NCBI GenBank assembly: GCA_937891045.1 | Contig: CALBEV010000028.1 | Location: 12,894-76,893, forward strand | DNA: 64,000 bases | Reading direction: 5' to 3' | Source of the DNA: an uncultured Burkholderiales bacterium | Lineage (GTDB): Bacteria > Pseudomonadota > Gammaproteobacteria > Burkholderiales > Burkholderiaceae | Shown here: in pieces, positions 49,892 to 58,210 of the stretch | How positions within the stretch are numbered: the stretch's first letter is position 1 | Layout: each line of letters starts with the position of its first letter | Made by a program: the position numbers and the translations under genes | The notes under the pieces: model-generated | Told to the model about the DNA's origin: nothing | Database searches by the model: none | Seen by the model: only the letters and a program-made list of their open reading frames with translations

Positions 49892-51751
49892 ATGTGTGGC
49901 ATCGTCGCCGCGGTATCCGGCCGCAACATCGTCCCCATCCTCGTCCAAGGTTTGCAGCGCCTCGAGTACCGGGGTTACGACTCGTGCGGTGTGGCGGTGC
50001 ATGCCGCCAGCTTGAATGGCGGAACGGGCGGTTTACAACGCGCCCGCAGCACAGCGCGGGTGTCCGAGTTGATGGAGCAGGTGCAAGCTGACCATATTCA
50101 AGGCGGCACCGGTATTGCCCACACCCGCTGGGCCACGCATGGCGCACCGGCGGTGCACAACGCGCATCCGCATTTCAGCCACGGCACGGGTGACGCCAGC
50201 CAACCAGGCCGGGTGGCCTTGGTGCACAACGGCATCATCGAAAACCACGACGCGCTGCGTGCTGCTTTGCAAGCCAAGGGCTATGTGTTCAGCAGCCAAA
50301 CCGACACCGAGGTGATTGCCCATTTGGTGGACAGCCTCTACCAGGGCGACGTGTTCGAAGCCGTCAAGGCCGCGGTGTTGCAACTGCACGGCGCGTATGC
50401 CATAGCCGTGTTTCACAAAGACGAACCGCACAGGGTGGTGGGCGCTCGCGCGGGCTCGCCGCTCATCTTGGGTGTGGGCCAGGGCGAAACTTTTTTGGCC
50501 AGCGACGCCATGGCCTTGGCCGGGGTCACCGATCAAATTGTGTATTTGGAAGAAGGCGATGTGGTGGATATTCAGCTGGGCAAGTATGCAGTGCAAGACC
50601 GCCATCACCAGCCCGTCAGCCGCGAGGTGAAAACCGTGCACGCTCACAGCGGTGCCGCCGACTTGGGCCCCTACCGCCACTACATGCAAAAAGAAATTTT
50701 CGAGCAACCACGGGCGATTGCCGACACGCTCGAAGGCGTGGTGGGCATCACACCCGAACTGTTTGGGCAGAGTGCACACAACGTGTTCAAGGCCATCGAC
50801 AACGTGCTCATCTTGGCCTGTGGCACCAGCTATTACAGCGGCTGCGTGGCCAAGTATTGGATCGAGGCGATTGCCAAACTGCCTTGCCAAGTGGAAATTG
50901 CCAGCGAGTACCGCTACCGCGACTCCGTGCCCAACCCGCGCACCTTGGTGGTCACCATCACCCAAAGCGGCGAAACCGCCGACACCTTGGCCGCGCTGCG
51001 CCACGCCCAAAGCTTGGGACTGAAACACAGCTTGACGATTTGCAATGTGGCCACCAGCGCCATGGTGCGCGAATGCGAGTTGGCCTATGTGACCCGCGCT
51101 GGTACCGAAATTGGCGTGGCTTCCACCAAAGCCTTCACCACGCAACTGGCCGGTTTGTTTTTGCTCACACTGACGTTGGCCAAAACCAAAGGGCATTTGA
51201 GCGCCGAGGCCGAAGCCCTGCACATCAAGGAGATGCGCCATTTGCCAGCAGCTTTGCAAGCGGTGCTGGCCCTGGAGCCGCAACTCATGGCCTGGTCGCA
51301 AGACTTTGCGTCCAAAGAAAACGCTTTGTTTTTAGGCCGTGGTACGCATTACCCGATTGCGCTGGAAGGCGCTTTGAAGCTGAAAGAAATCACCTACATC
51401 CACGCCGAGGCCTATGCCGCTGGCGAGCTCAAACACGGCCCATTGGCGCTGGTGACGAGCGCCATGCCCGTGGTGACCGTGGCCCCCAACGACAGCCTGC
51501 TGGAAAAACTCAAAAGCAATATGCAGGAAGTGCGTGCCCGTGGCGGCGTGCTGTATGTGCTGGCCGATGGCGACACGAAAATTGAAAACAGCGAAGGCGT
51601 GAATGTGATTCGCATGCCCGAGCACTACGGCGTGCTGTCACCCATCCTGCATGTGGTGCCCTTGCAGTTGTTGGCGTATCACACGGCCTGCGCCCGGGGC
51701 ACGGATGTGGACAAGCCGAGGAATTTGGCCAAGAGTGTCACCGTGGAATAA
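49892..51751 (+). CDS. glmS: glutamine-fructose-6-phosphate aminotransferase (isomerizing)
   Basis: A 619-residue enzyme giving glucosamine-6-phosphate from fructose-6-phosphate and glutamine. Cys2 ([10 protein letters not shown]) is the glutaminase nucleophile, with [11 protein letters not shown] and [11 protein letters not shown] following. Two SIS domains bind the sugar, seen as [10 protein letters not shown] and [18 protein letters not shown]; the C terminus [11 protein letters not shown] is standard. ATG 49892 is fixed by the requirement for Cys2 and has AGGAA upstream. No glmS ribozyme is seen in the short gap to glmU. Confidence 0.97.
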   Translation: MCGIVAAVSGRNIVPILVQGLQRLEYRGYDSCGVAVHAASLNGGTGGLQRARSTARVSELMEQVQADHIQGGTGIAHTRWATHGAPAVHNAHPHFSHGTGDASQPGRVALVHNGIIENHDALRAALQAKGYVFSSQTDTEVIAHLVDSLYQGDVFEAVKAAVLQLHGAYAIAVFHKDEPHRVVGARAGSPLILGVGQGETFLASDAMALAGVTDQIVYLEEGDVVDIQLGKYAVQDRHHQPVSREVKTVHAHSGAADLGPYRHYMQKEIFEQPRAIADTLEGVVGITPELFGQSAHNVFKAIDNVLILACGTSYYSGCVAKYWIEAIAKLPCQVEIASEYRYRDSVPNPRTLVVTITQSGETADTLAALRHAQSLGLKHSLTICNVATSAMVRECELAYVTRAGTEIGVASTKAFTTQLAGLFLLTLTLAKTKGHLSAEAEALHIKEMRHLPAALQAVLALEPQLMAWSQDFASKENALFLGRGTHYPIALEGALKLKEITYIHAEAYAAGELKHGPLALVTSAMPVVTVAPNDSLLEKLKSNMQEVRARGGVLYVLADGDTKIENSEGVNVIRMPEHYGVLSPILHVVPLQLLAYHTACARGTDVDKPRNLAKSVTVE

Positions 51752-51762
51752 CAGTCGGGGCA

Positions 51763-51783
51763 TAAAATGGCAGAAATTGCCAT
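51763..51783 (+). promoter_or_regulatory. parDE promoter and operator
   Basis: TAAAAT at 51763-51768 is a -10 candidate. A perfect six-base inverted repeat ATGGCA (51767-51772) / TGCCAT (51778-51783) with a five-base spacer overlaps it. This fits an autorepression site for the ribbon-helix-helix antitoxin encoded just downstream. Confidence 0.5.
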
Positions 51784-51794
51784 CCAAGGAGTCC

Positions 51795-52067
51795 ATGGTG
51801 TCACTCAATGTATCTCTGCCTGTCGAACTTGAAAACCGTGTACGCGAGCATGTGGCCAGCGGCTTGTATGGATCAGCCAGTGAGGTGATACGCGAAGCAT
51901 TGCGGTTGTTTGAGGCCTATCAAGCAACACAAGCTGGTCATTTGCAAGCCTTGCGGTCAGATATTCATCAAGGATTGGCAGATGTCCGGTCAAACCGAGT
52001 CAGTACGCTCGATGTTCAGGCTTTGAAACAAGAGGGCCGCAAACGGCTCAAACAAGCGGCCAAATAA
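51795..52067 (+). CDS. parD: type II antitoxin, ParD family
   Basis: A 90-residue antitoxin. The N-terminal ribbon-helix-helix (SLNVSLPVELENRVREHV) binds DNA and SGLYGSASEVIREALRLFE is the ParD-family core. The lysine/arginine-rich C terminus should wrap the toxin. AAGGAG at 51785-51790 precedes ATG 51795. The stop TAA shares its last A with the toxin start, so the pair is coupled, with antitoxin first as usual. It lies between glmS and the atu-like cluster. Confidence 0.9.
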   Translation: MVSLNVSLPVELENRVREHVASGLYGSASEVIREALRLFEAYQATQAGHLQALRSDIHQGLADVRSNRVSTLDVQALKQEGRKRLKQAAK

Positions 52068-52372
52068 TGTCTCGGCTCCTGTTTGCCGACTCCGCCAAGG
52101 CAGATCTTCTGGATGCTTGGCTTTTCATTGCTGAAGAAAATATGGACGCCGCGGATGGTGTCATCGATGCCATCCATCAAGAGGCGCAAACACTTTCATT
52201 GCAGCCCATGATGGGTCGCGAACGACATGAACTTGCGCAAGGGGTTCGCAGTTGGCCAACTTCGACACGTTACATCTTGTTTTATGAGCCCTTTGATGAT
52301 GGTGTTCATGTCTTGAGAGTCTTGCATCACGCCAGAGATATTCAAAAACTGCTGCTTGATGACGTTGAATAA
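52067..52372 (+). CDS. parE: type II toxin, RelE/ParE family
   Basis: A 101-residue toxin of the ParE/RelE fold. FADSAKADLLDAWLFIAEEN starts with the typical two helices, GRERHELAQGVRSWPTSTRYILFY gives the central strands, and VHVLRVLHHARDI is the C-terminal strand with the conserved Arg and His. ParE toxins inhibit DNA gyrase; whether this one does is inferred from family. The frame is intact and there is no sign of decay. Confidence 0.9.
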   Translation: MSRLLFADSAKADLLDAWLFIAEENMDAADGVIDAIHQEAQTLSLQPMMGRERHELAQGVRSWPTSTRYILFYEPFDDGVHVLRVLHHARDIQKLLLDDVE

Positions 52373-52547
52373 GACATGGCGTGGCGGAATGGGTTGCGGA
52401 GATCACCTGCATCCGGCATGAGGGCTGGTTGTATTGGTGGCGAATCACTCAGGGAAAACCCCCTCTGCTGGCCCCAGGAATCAGCCAATAAGCACAAGCC
52501 AAGCGCCCCTTTGTTTGTGTAGCCTTGGGTCTTGCCAATAAGACACC
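52373..52547. other. intergenic region before the atu-like cluster, with a direct repeat
   Basis: No gene is seen. GCCAATAAG occurs twice, at 52484-52492 and 52534-52542, fifty bases apart, and the second copy ends five bases before the start codon at 52548. They could be operator half-sites for the cluster, but nothing else supports this. No clear promoter or terminator is visible. Confidence 0.3.
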
Positions 52548-53723
52548 ATGAGCCTGCCCGAACTCCCACCTCTCTCGCATTATTTTTCGCCCGAGCACGA
52601 AGCGTTTCGCGCTTCACTGCGCAACTTCGTGGCGCGTGAAATCACGCCCTTTGTGAACGATTGGGACGAGGCCGAAACTTTTCCGCTGTCGCTGTACAAA
52701 AAGGCCGCCGAGGTGGGCGCCACCGGCGTGGGGTTTGCCGAAGAATTTGGTGGCACACCGGGCGATGTGTTTCACAAAATCATCTTGGCCGAGGAATACG
52801 CCCGTTGCGGCAGCGGCGGTGTGCAGGCTTCGTTGAACTCGCACACGATTGGCTTGCCACCCATCGCCGTGGCGGGCTCGCATGACTTGAAACAACGCGT
52901 CTTGCCCAGTGTCTTGCAGGGCGACAAGGTGGCGGCTTTGGCCATCACCGAGCCCGGCGGCGGCTCGGATGTGGCCGCACTCCAAACCACGGCAGTGCGT
53001 GAGGGCGATCACTACATCGTCAACGGCGAAAAAACCTTCATCACCAGTGGCATGAGGGCCGACTTCATCACCACGGCGGTGCGCACCGACACCAGCAGCC
53101 AAGGCGCGAACGGCATTTCTTTGTTGGTGCTGGAAGGCAACACACCGGGCTTGCACCGCAGCCCTTTGAAAAAAATGGGTTGGTGGTGTTCGGACACCGC
53201 GCACCTGCGTTTTGAAAACTGCCGCGTGCCGGTGTCGCAGTTGGTGGGTGAAGAGCACCACGGTTTCAAACTCATCATGGCCAACTTCAACAACGAGCGT
53301 TTGTTCATGGCCGCCCAGGCCTATGGCTTTGCCCAAGTGTGTTTGGAAGAGGCGCTGGACTGGGCGCGGCAACGCCACACCTTTGGCCAAGCGCTGTCCG
53401 AGCGCCAAGTGGTGCGGCACAAATTGATGGACATGCACATGCGCATCGACACGGCCCGCAGCACGGTGCACGAGCTGGCCTACCGCATCGAACACCAACT
53501 GGGTGACCCGGCGCAATTGGTGGCGCGTATCGCCATGGCCAAGGTCTTAGCCACACAAGCCATGCAGTTTTGCGCCGATCAAGCGTTGCAAATTTTGGGC
53601 GGCATGGGCTATATGCGCGGCACCCGCAGCGAACGCATTTACCGCGAAGTCAAGGTGATGATGATTGGCGGCGGCTCGGAAGAAATCATGAAAGACTTGG
53701 CTGCACGGCAGCTGGGCATTTGA
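52548..53723 (+). CDS. acyl-CoA dehydrogenase (branched-chain type), first gene of the atu-like cluster
   Basis: A 391-residue FAD acyl-CoA dehydrogenase. ALAITEPGGGSDVAAL, GEKTFITSGMRADF and ARQRHTFGQALSE are the family motifs. As with the other short dehydrogenases here, the C-terminal YEG glutamate is missing (IGGGSEEIM), while Glu250 in FNNERLFMA sits at the helix-G position. This is a different subgroup from the 57062 gene, so the cluster holds two non-redundant dehydrogenases. Citronellyl-CoA-like or later branched intermediates are plausible substrates. Confidence 0.87.
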   Translation: MSLPELPPLSHYFSPEHEAFRASLRNFVAREITPFVNDWDEAETFPLSLYKKAAEVGATGVGFAEEFGGTPGDVFHKIILAEEYARCGSGGVQASLNSHTIGLPPIAVAGSHDLKQRVLPSVLQGDKVAALAITEPGGGSDVAALQTTAVREGDHYIVNGEKTFITSGMRADFITTAVRTDTSSQGANGISLLVLEGNTPGLHRSPLKKMGWWCSDTAHLRFENCRVPVSQLVGEEHHGFKLIMANFNNERLFMAAQAYGFAQVCLEEALDWARQRHTFGQALSERQVVRHKLMDMHMRIDTARSTVHELAYRIEHQLGDPAQLVARIAMAKVLATQAMQFCADQALQILGGMGYMRGTRSERIYREVKVMMIGGGSEEIMKDLAARQLGI

Positions 53724-53731
53724 GGAAACAC

Positions 53732-54523
53732 ATGCAAAGCATTGGCCAAGACCTGCTGGATGAATACCAAGCACTCGCTGCGCTGTGCGACACGCTCTCG
53801 CCCGACGAGTGGAAGCAGCCCACGGCGTTTTATGGTTGGAGCGCCTGGGATGAAATCGCGCATCTTTGCTACTTTGATGAAACTGGTTTGCAATCCGCCA
53901 CCAACGAAGACAGCTTCAACCAAGCGGCCTTGCCCTTGGCCAAACGCTTGTATGCCGGTGAACAAATCAGTGGCATCGCCCGCGAGCGCTATGCGCATCT
54001 GGACGGCCCCGCGCTGTTGGCACATTGGCGCGACTTGCACCAAGCCTTGGTGAACGCCTTGCTCGCCCATGACGCCAAAGACCGCTTGCCTTGGTATGGC
54101 CCGCCCATGAGTGCGCGGTCGTTTGCCTCGGCCCGCTTGATGGAAACCTGGGCGCATGGCCAAGACATTTGGGACGTGGTCAAGCGACAGCGGCCTGCAT
54201 CCCACCGCTTGAAACACATCGCACACTTGGGCGTGACCACCTTCAAGTGGACCTTTGTGAACCGCCAATTGCCGGTGCCCGAGGTGTTGCCGCATGTGGT
54301 GCTGACCGCGCCCGATGGCGACACCTGGACATGGAATGAATCTTCAAGCAGCTACTGTGTGCACGGCAGCGCCGAAGATTTTTGTTTGCTGGTGACGCAA
54401 CGCCGACACTTGAACGATACCGCGTTGCAATACGTGGGCGAGGATGTGCAGCGTTGGCTGCTGATGGCGCAGTGTTTCGCTGGGCCACCCGCAGATGGAC
54501 CGATGGCGGGTGTGCGGGTCTAG
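53732..54523 (+). CDS. TIGR03084-type metal-binding (DinB/maleylpyruvate isomerase-like) protein
   Basis: A 263-residue four-helix-bundle protein of the DinB-related superfamily. WSAWDEIAHLCYFDE gives the first His ligand and LMETWAHGQDIWDVV a later one, as in the TIGR03084 family. A C-terminal domain with NGxxxx-like beta structure follows (VVLTAPDGDTWTWNESSS). Relatives include mycothiol-dependent isomerases, but betaproteobacteria lack mycothiol, so the reaction is unknown. ATG 53732 is nine bases after the dehydrogenase stop; the next gene starts three bases after its stop. Confidence 0.82.
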   Translation: MQSIGQDLLDEYQALAALCDTLSPDEWKQPTAFYGWSAWDEIAHLCYFDETGLQSATNEDSFNQAALPLAKRLYAGEQISGIARERYAHLDGPALLAHWRDLHQALVNALLAHDAKDRLPWYGPPMSARSFASARLMETWAHGQDIWDVVKRQRPASHRLKHIAHLGVTTFKWTFVNRQLPVPEVLPHVVLTAPDGDTWTWNESSSSYCVHGSAEDFCLLVTQRRHLNDTALQYVGEDVQRWLLMAQCFAGPPADGPMAGVRV

Positions 54524-54525
54524 CC

Positions 54526-55422
54526 ATGCGCGAGCCCTTGTCTTTGCTACACCAAGGCGCGATCAACCAAGCCTTGGGCCGTTTCCAGCGCGGTGAGGGT
54601 GCCCACAGTTTGTCGGACTACAGCTTCGCCAATTTTTATTTGTTTCGCCAAGCGCACCGCTATGAATTTCAAAGCGGCGACTGGCCGTGTTTGCACGGCG
54701 TGACCTACGATGGCCAAGCCTATGTGTTGCCGCTGTTTGATGTGTGCCAAGCCCCGCATAGCGTGTTGCACACCTTGTTGCAAGATGAACAAACCATGTT
54801 GTTTCCGCTGGCGAAAGAACAGATGGCCCACTTTTCAACCGACAACTTTGCATGGCATGCCGCAGAAGCCGATGCCGACTATGTGTACCCGGCTGACAAC
54901 TTCAGGCATTACGCAGGCAGCCTGTTGAACAAGAAACGCAACCTGGTGCGCCAGTTGTTGGACAGCGTGGAGGTCACTTCAATGGCTTATTCAACCGACA
55001 TGGCCAAAGAGGCGCAAACCGTGTTGGCTGATTGGATGAGCGCCAAAGGAAAACAAGCAGGCGACGCCGACGAACAACCCTGCCTGGAGGCTTTGCAACA
55101 TGATGAATTGTTGGGCTTGCACGGCTTGATGTTTTTTGCAGATGGCAAGCCCGCAGGTTTTGTGTTGGCCGAAACCTTGGCGCCAGGTGTGTGGGTGATG
55201 CGCTTTGCCAAGGGCATGAACCATTTGAACGGCATTTACCAACACATGTTTCAGCAGGTGTGCTTGGCCACGCCCGACTTGCAATGGCTGAATTTCGAAC
55301 AAGACTTGGGATTGCCGAATTTGCGCCAAACCAAGCTGTCCTACCAACCCGCTTTCTTGTTGCCCAAGTGCCGTTTGCGGCTCAGCCAGTTGGCACAAGA
55401 CAGCCGCGCTGCACCAGCGTAG
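54526..55422 (+). CDS. DUF2156/LPG-synthase-C-like (GNAT-related) protein
   Basis: A 298-residue protein of the DUF2156 type related to the C-terminal domain of lysyl-phosphatidylglycerol synthase, which has a tandem GNAT fold. SDYSFANFYLFRQAHRYEF and the LLNKKRNLVRQLL helix are recognizable, and WLNFEQDLGLPNLRQTKLSY is the usual late block. Function is unknown; a transferase acting on an acyl or aminoacyl substrate is a guess. It is soluble, with no anchor. It is packed between the TIGR03084 gene and the carboxylase beta gene. Confidence 0.8.
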   Translation: MREPLSLLHQGAINQALGRFQRGEGAHSLSDYSFANFYLFRQAHRYEFQSGDWPCLHGVTYDGQAYVLPLFDVCQAPHSVLHTLLQDEQTMLFPLAKEQMAHFSTDNFAWHAAEADADYVYPADNFRHYAGSLLNKKRNLVRQLLDSVEVTSMAYSTDMAKEAQTVLADWMSAKGKQAGDADEQPCLEALQHDELLGLHGLMFFADGKPAGFVLAETLAPGVWVMRFAKGMNHLNGIYQHMFQQVCLATPDLQWLNFEQDLGLPNLRQTKLSYQPAFLLPKCRLRLSQLAQDSRAAPA

Positions 55423-55448
55423 GCTGGCGCTTTCACCACGCACACACC

Positions 55449-57065
55449 ATGGCCCAACTCGACTCCGCACTCTCTGTTCACAGCGACAGCTTTCAAGCCA
55501 ACCGCCAAGGCATGCTGAGCTTGCTGGCACAAGTGCGTGCCTTTGAAGAGCGCACGGTGCAAAAGTCAGCCGCGTCCAAACCGCGCTTTGACAAACGCCA
55601 ACAGTTGTTGCCGCGTGAACGCCTGTCTTTGTTGCTCGACCCCGGCACACCGTTTCTCGAGTTGTCCACCTTGGCCGGTTTGGGTTTGGACCAGAAAGAC
55701 CTGGCCAAGAGCGTGCCCGGTGGTGGTGTGATCGCAGGCATTGGCGTGGTCAGTGGTGTGCGCTGCATGGTGAATGTGTCGGACTCGGGGATTGATGCAG
55801 GCGCGTTGCAACCCATGGGCATAGACAAACAACTGCGGGTGCAAGAACTGGCCCTTGAAAACAAACTGCCCTTCATTCAGTTGGTGGAGAGTGCAGGGGC
55901 CAACCTCATGACTTACCGGGTTGAAGACTTTGTGCGCGGCGGCAGTTTGTTTCGAAACATCGCACGGCTGTCGGCTGCTGGTTTGCCGGTGGTCACTGTC
56001 ACGCACGGTTCGTCCACAGCGGGTGGTGCGTATCAAACCGGCTTGTCCGACTACATCATCATGGTGCGGGACCGCTCACGTGCTTTTCTGGCGGGGCCAC
56101 CTTTGTTGATGGCCGCCACCGGTGAAGTGGCCACCGAAGAAGAATTGGGCGGGGCGCTGATGCACACCAGCATCTCGGGCTTGGGCGACTACCTGGCCGA
56201 AGACGACCGGGATGCGATTCGCTTGGCGCGGGAGGTCATGGCGCACATCGATTGGGACCGCATCACCACAGACACCCCACGCTACTTCAAGCCACCGCGC
56301 TATGACGCCGAAGAATTGCTGGGCGTCATGCCCCTCGATCACAAGCGTCCGGTGGACATGAAAGAAGTGATTGCGCGGATTGCCGACGACTCCGACTTCT
56401 TAGAGTTTGGTGCCAACTACGGCAGCGCCACGGTGTGTGGCCACATCACCCTGGAAGGTTGGCCGCTGGGCATCATCACCAACAATGGCCCGATCGACAT
56501 GGCCGGGGCCAACAAGGCCACGCATTTCATCCAAGCCTGTTGCCAAAGCCGCACACCCATTTTGTATTTGAACAACACCACCGGTTTCATGGTGGGCAAA
56601 GCCTTCGAGGAGGGCGGCATCATCAAGCACGGCTCGAAGATGATTCAAGCAGTCACCAACGCCACCGTGCCGCAAATCACGCTTTATTGCGGGGCCTCGT
56701 TTGGCGCGGGCAACTACGGCATGTGTGGCCGTGGTTTTCACCCGCGGTTTTGTTTCAGTTGGCCCAACGCGAAAACCGCGGTCATGGGTGGCGAGCAAGC
56801 CGCCAAAACCATGGCCATCGTCACCGAGGCCGCGATGAAGCGAAAAGGCGAAGTGGACCAAGCGGCACTCGATGACTTGCAGCAGCGCATCATCGAACGC
56901 TTTGACAGCCAAATGAGTGTCTTCGTCACCAGCGCCCATGTGCTCGACGATGGCGTCATCGACCCGCGCGACACCCGCAGCGTGTTGGCCGAGGTGCTGT
57001 CGGTGTGCCGCCAAGCCGATGTCCGTCAACCCCAAGCCATGCAATTTTCTGTTGCCCGCCCATGA
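55449..57065 (+). CDS. atuC: acyl-CoA carboxylase carboxyltransferase (beta) subunit, geranyl-CoA carboxylase-like
   Basis: A 538-residue beta subunit clearly different from the MccB at 1219. It has FDKRQQLLPRERL, VSDSGIDAGALQP in place of the [11 protein letters not shown] block, GSSTAGGAYQTGLSDY, NNGPIDMAGANKATHF and GIIKHGSKMIQAV, a pattern I associate with Pseudomonas Atu[21 protein letters not shown] is the conserved late motif. In known GCC a Gly replaces a Phe of MCC to admit the geranyl chain; I could not place that residue with certainty, so the substrate is inferred from context. The stop overlaps the next start by ATGA. Confidence 0.85.
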   Translation: MAQLDSALSVHSDSFQANRQGMLSLLAQVRAFEERTVQKSAASKPRFDKRQQLLPRERLSLLLDPGTPFLELSTLAGLGLDQKDLAKSVPGGGVIAGIGVVSGVRCMVNVSDSGIDAGALQPMGIDKQLRVQELALENKLPFIQLVESAGANLMTYRVEDFVRGGSLFRNIARLSAAGLPVVTVTHGSSTAGGAYQTGLSDYIIMVRDRSRAFLAGPPLLMAATGEVATEEELGGALMHTSISGLGDYLAEDDRDAIRLAREVMAHIDWDRITTDTPRYFKPPRYDAEELLGVMPLDHKRPVDMKEVIARIADDSDFLEFGANYGSATVCGHITLEGWPLGIITNNGPIDMAGANKATHFIQACCQSRTPILYLNNTTGFMVGKAFEEGGIIKHGSKMIQAVTNATVPQITLYCGASFGAGNYGMCGRGFHPRFCFSWPNAKTAVMGGEQAAKTMAIVTEAAMKRKGEVDQAALDDLQQRIIERFDSQMSVFVTSAHVLDDGVIDPRDTRSVLAEVLSVCRQADVRQPQAMQFSVARP

Positions 57066-58210
57066 AACTCAGCCACGAACACCATGAACTGCAGCGCTCG
57101 GTGAAGCGCTGGATCGATGAACAAATCAACCCGCATGTGGACGAGTGGGAAGCGGCTGGTATTTTTCCGGCGCACCAGGTCTTCAAGCAAATGGGCGACA
57201 TGGGTTGGCTGGGTTTGTGCAAGCCCATCGACAACGGTGGCCTCGGTTTGGACTACTCCTATGGCGCGGTGTTGGCCGAGGCTTTGGGCCACATGCAATG
57301 CGGCGGTGTGCCGATGGCGATTGGTGTGCAAACCGACATGGCCACACCCGCGCTGGCCGAGCATGGCAGCGCCGAATTGCGTGCTGAATTTTTAACCCCG
57401 GCCATCCAGGGCGAGCTGGTGGCTTGCTTGGGCGTGTCCGAGGTGGGTGGTGGCTCGGACGTGGCCTCGATCAAAACCACGGCGAAAAAAGACGGCGACG
57501 ATTACGTCATCAACGGCGGCAAGATGTGGACCACCAACGGCACACAAGCCGACTTTTGCTGTTTGCTGGCCAACACCTCGGAAGGTGCGCCGCACCGCAA
57601 CAAGTCGCTGATCATCGTGCCGATGAACACACCCGGCGTCACAGCATCCAAGCCCTTGAAAAAAATGGGCATGCATTCTTCCGACACCGCGCAACTGCAT
57701 TTCGACCAAGTGCGGGTGCCGCGCAGGTATTTGATTGGCGAAGAAGGCATGGGCTTCATCTACCAAATGGAGCAGTTTCAAATTGAACGCTTGTGGGGCG
57801 CGATGAACAACGTGGGCATGGCGCAGCGGGCCATCGACACCACCATCGCCTACACCCGAGAGCGCCAAGTGTTTGGCCGTGCCGTGTTGGACAACCAAGC
57901 CGTGCATTTCAAACTCGCAGAATTTCAAGCCGAACTTGAATGCTTGCGAGCCGTGTGTTGGCAAGCGGTGGAACTCATCGTCGATGGCGGTGACGCCACC
58001 TACTTGGCGACCGTGGCCAAACTCAAAGCGGGCCGACTCATGCGCACCATCGCCGATGGTTGCTTGCAGTACTGGGGTGGCATGGGCTATGTGGATGAAA
58101 GCCCCATCTCGCGCATTTACCGCGATGGCCGCCTCACCTCGATTGGCGGTGGCGCGGATGAAGTGATGCTGCAAATTTTGTGCAAAAGCATGGGGATCTT
58201 GCCGCGATGA
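57062..58210 (+). CDS. atuD: acyl-CoA dehydrogenase, AtuD (citronellyl-CoA dehydrogenase)-like
   Basis: A 382-residue dehydrogenase whose N terminus (HHELQRSVKRWIDEQINPHVDEWE, in outline) resembles Pseudomonas AtuD. CLGVSEVGGGSDVASIK is the FAD loop and TRERQVFGRAVLD the RxxFG motif. The catalytic base is probably Glu242 in FQIERLWGAM; the C-terminal site reads IGGGADEVM. AtuD oxidizes citronellyl-CoA to geranyl-CoA. The gene overlaps both neighbours by ATGA, locking it between the carboxylase beta and alpha genes. Confidence 0.85.
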   Translation: MKLSHEHHELQRSVKRWIDEQINPHVDEWEAAGIFPAHQVFKQMGDMGWLGLCKPIDNGGLGLDYSYGAVLAEALGHMQCGGVPMAIGVQTDMATPALAEHGSAELRAEFLTPAIQGELVACLGVSEVGGGSDVASIKTTAKKDGDDYVINGGKMWTTNGTQADFCCLLANTSEGAPHRNKSLIIVPMNTPGVTASKPLKKMGMHSSDTAQLHFDQVRVPRRYLIGEEGMGFIYQMEQFQIERLWGAMNNVGMAQRAIDTTIAYTRERQVFGRAVLDNQAVHFKLAEFQAELECLRAVCWQAVELIVDGGDATYLATVAKLKAGRLMRTIADGCLQYWGGMGYVDESPISRIYRDGRLTSIGGGADEVMLQILCKSMGILPR

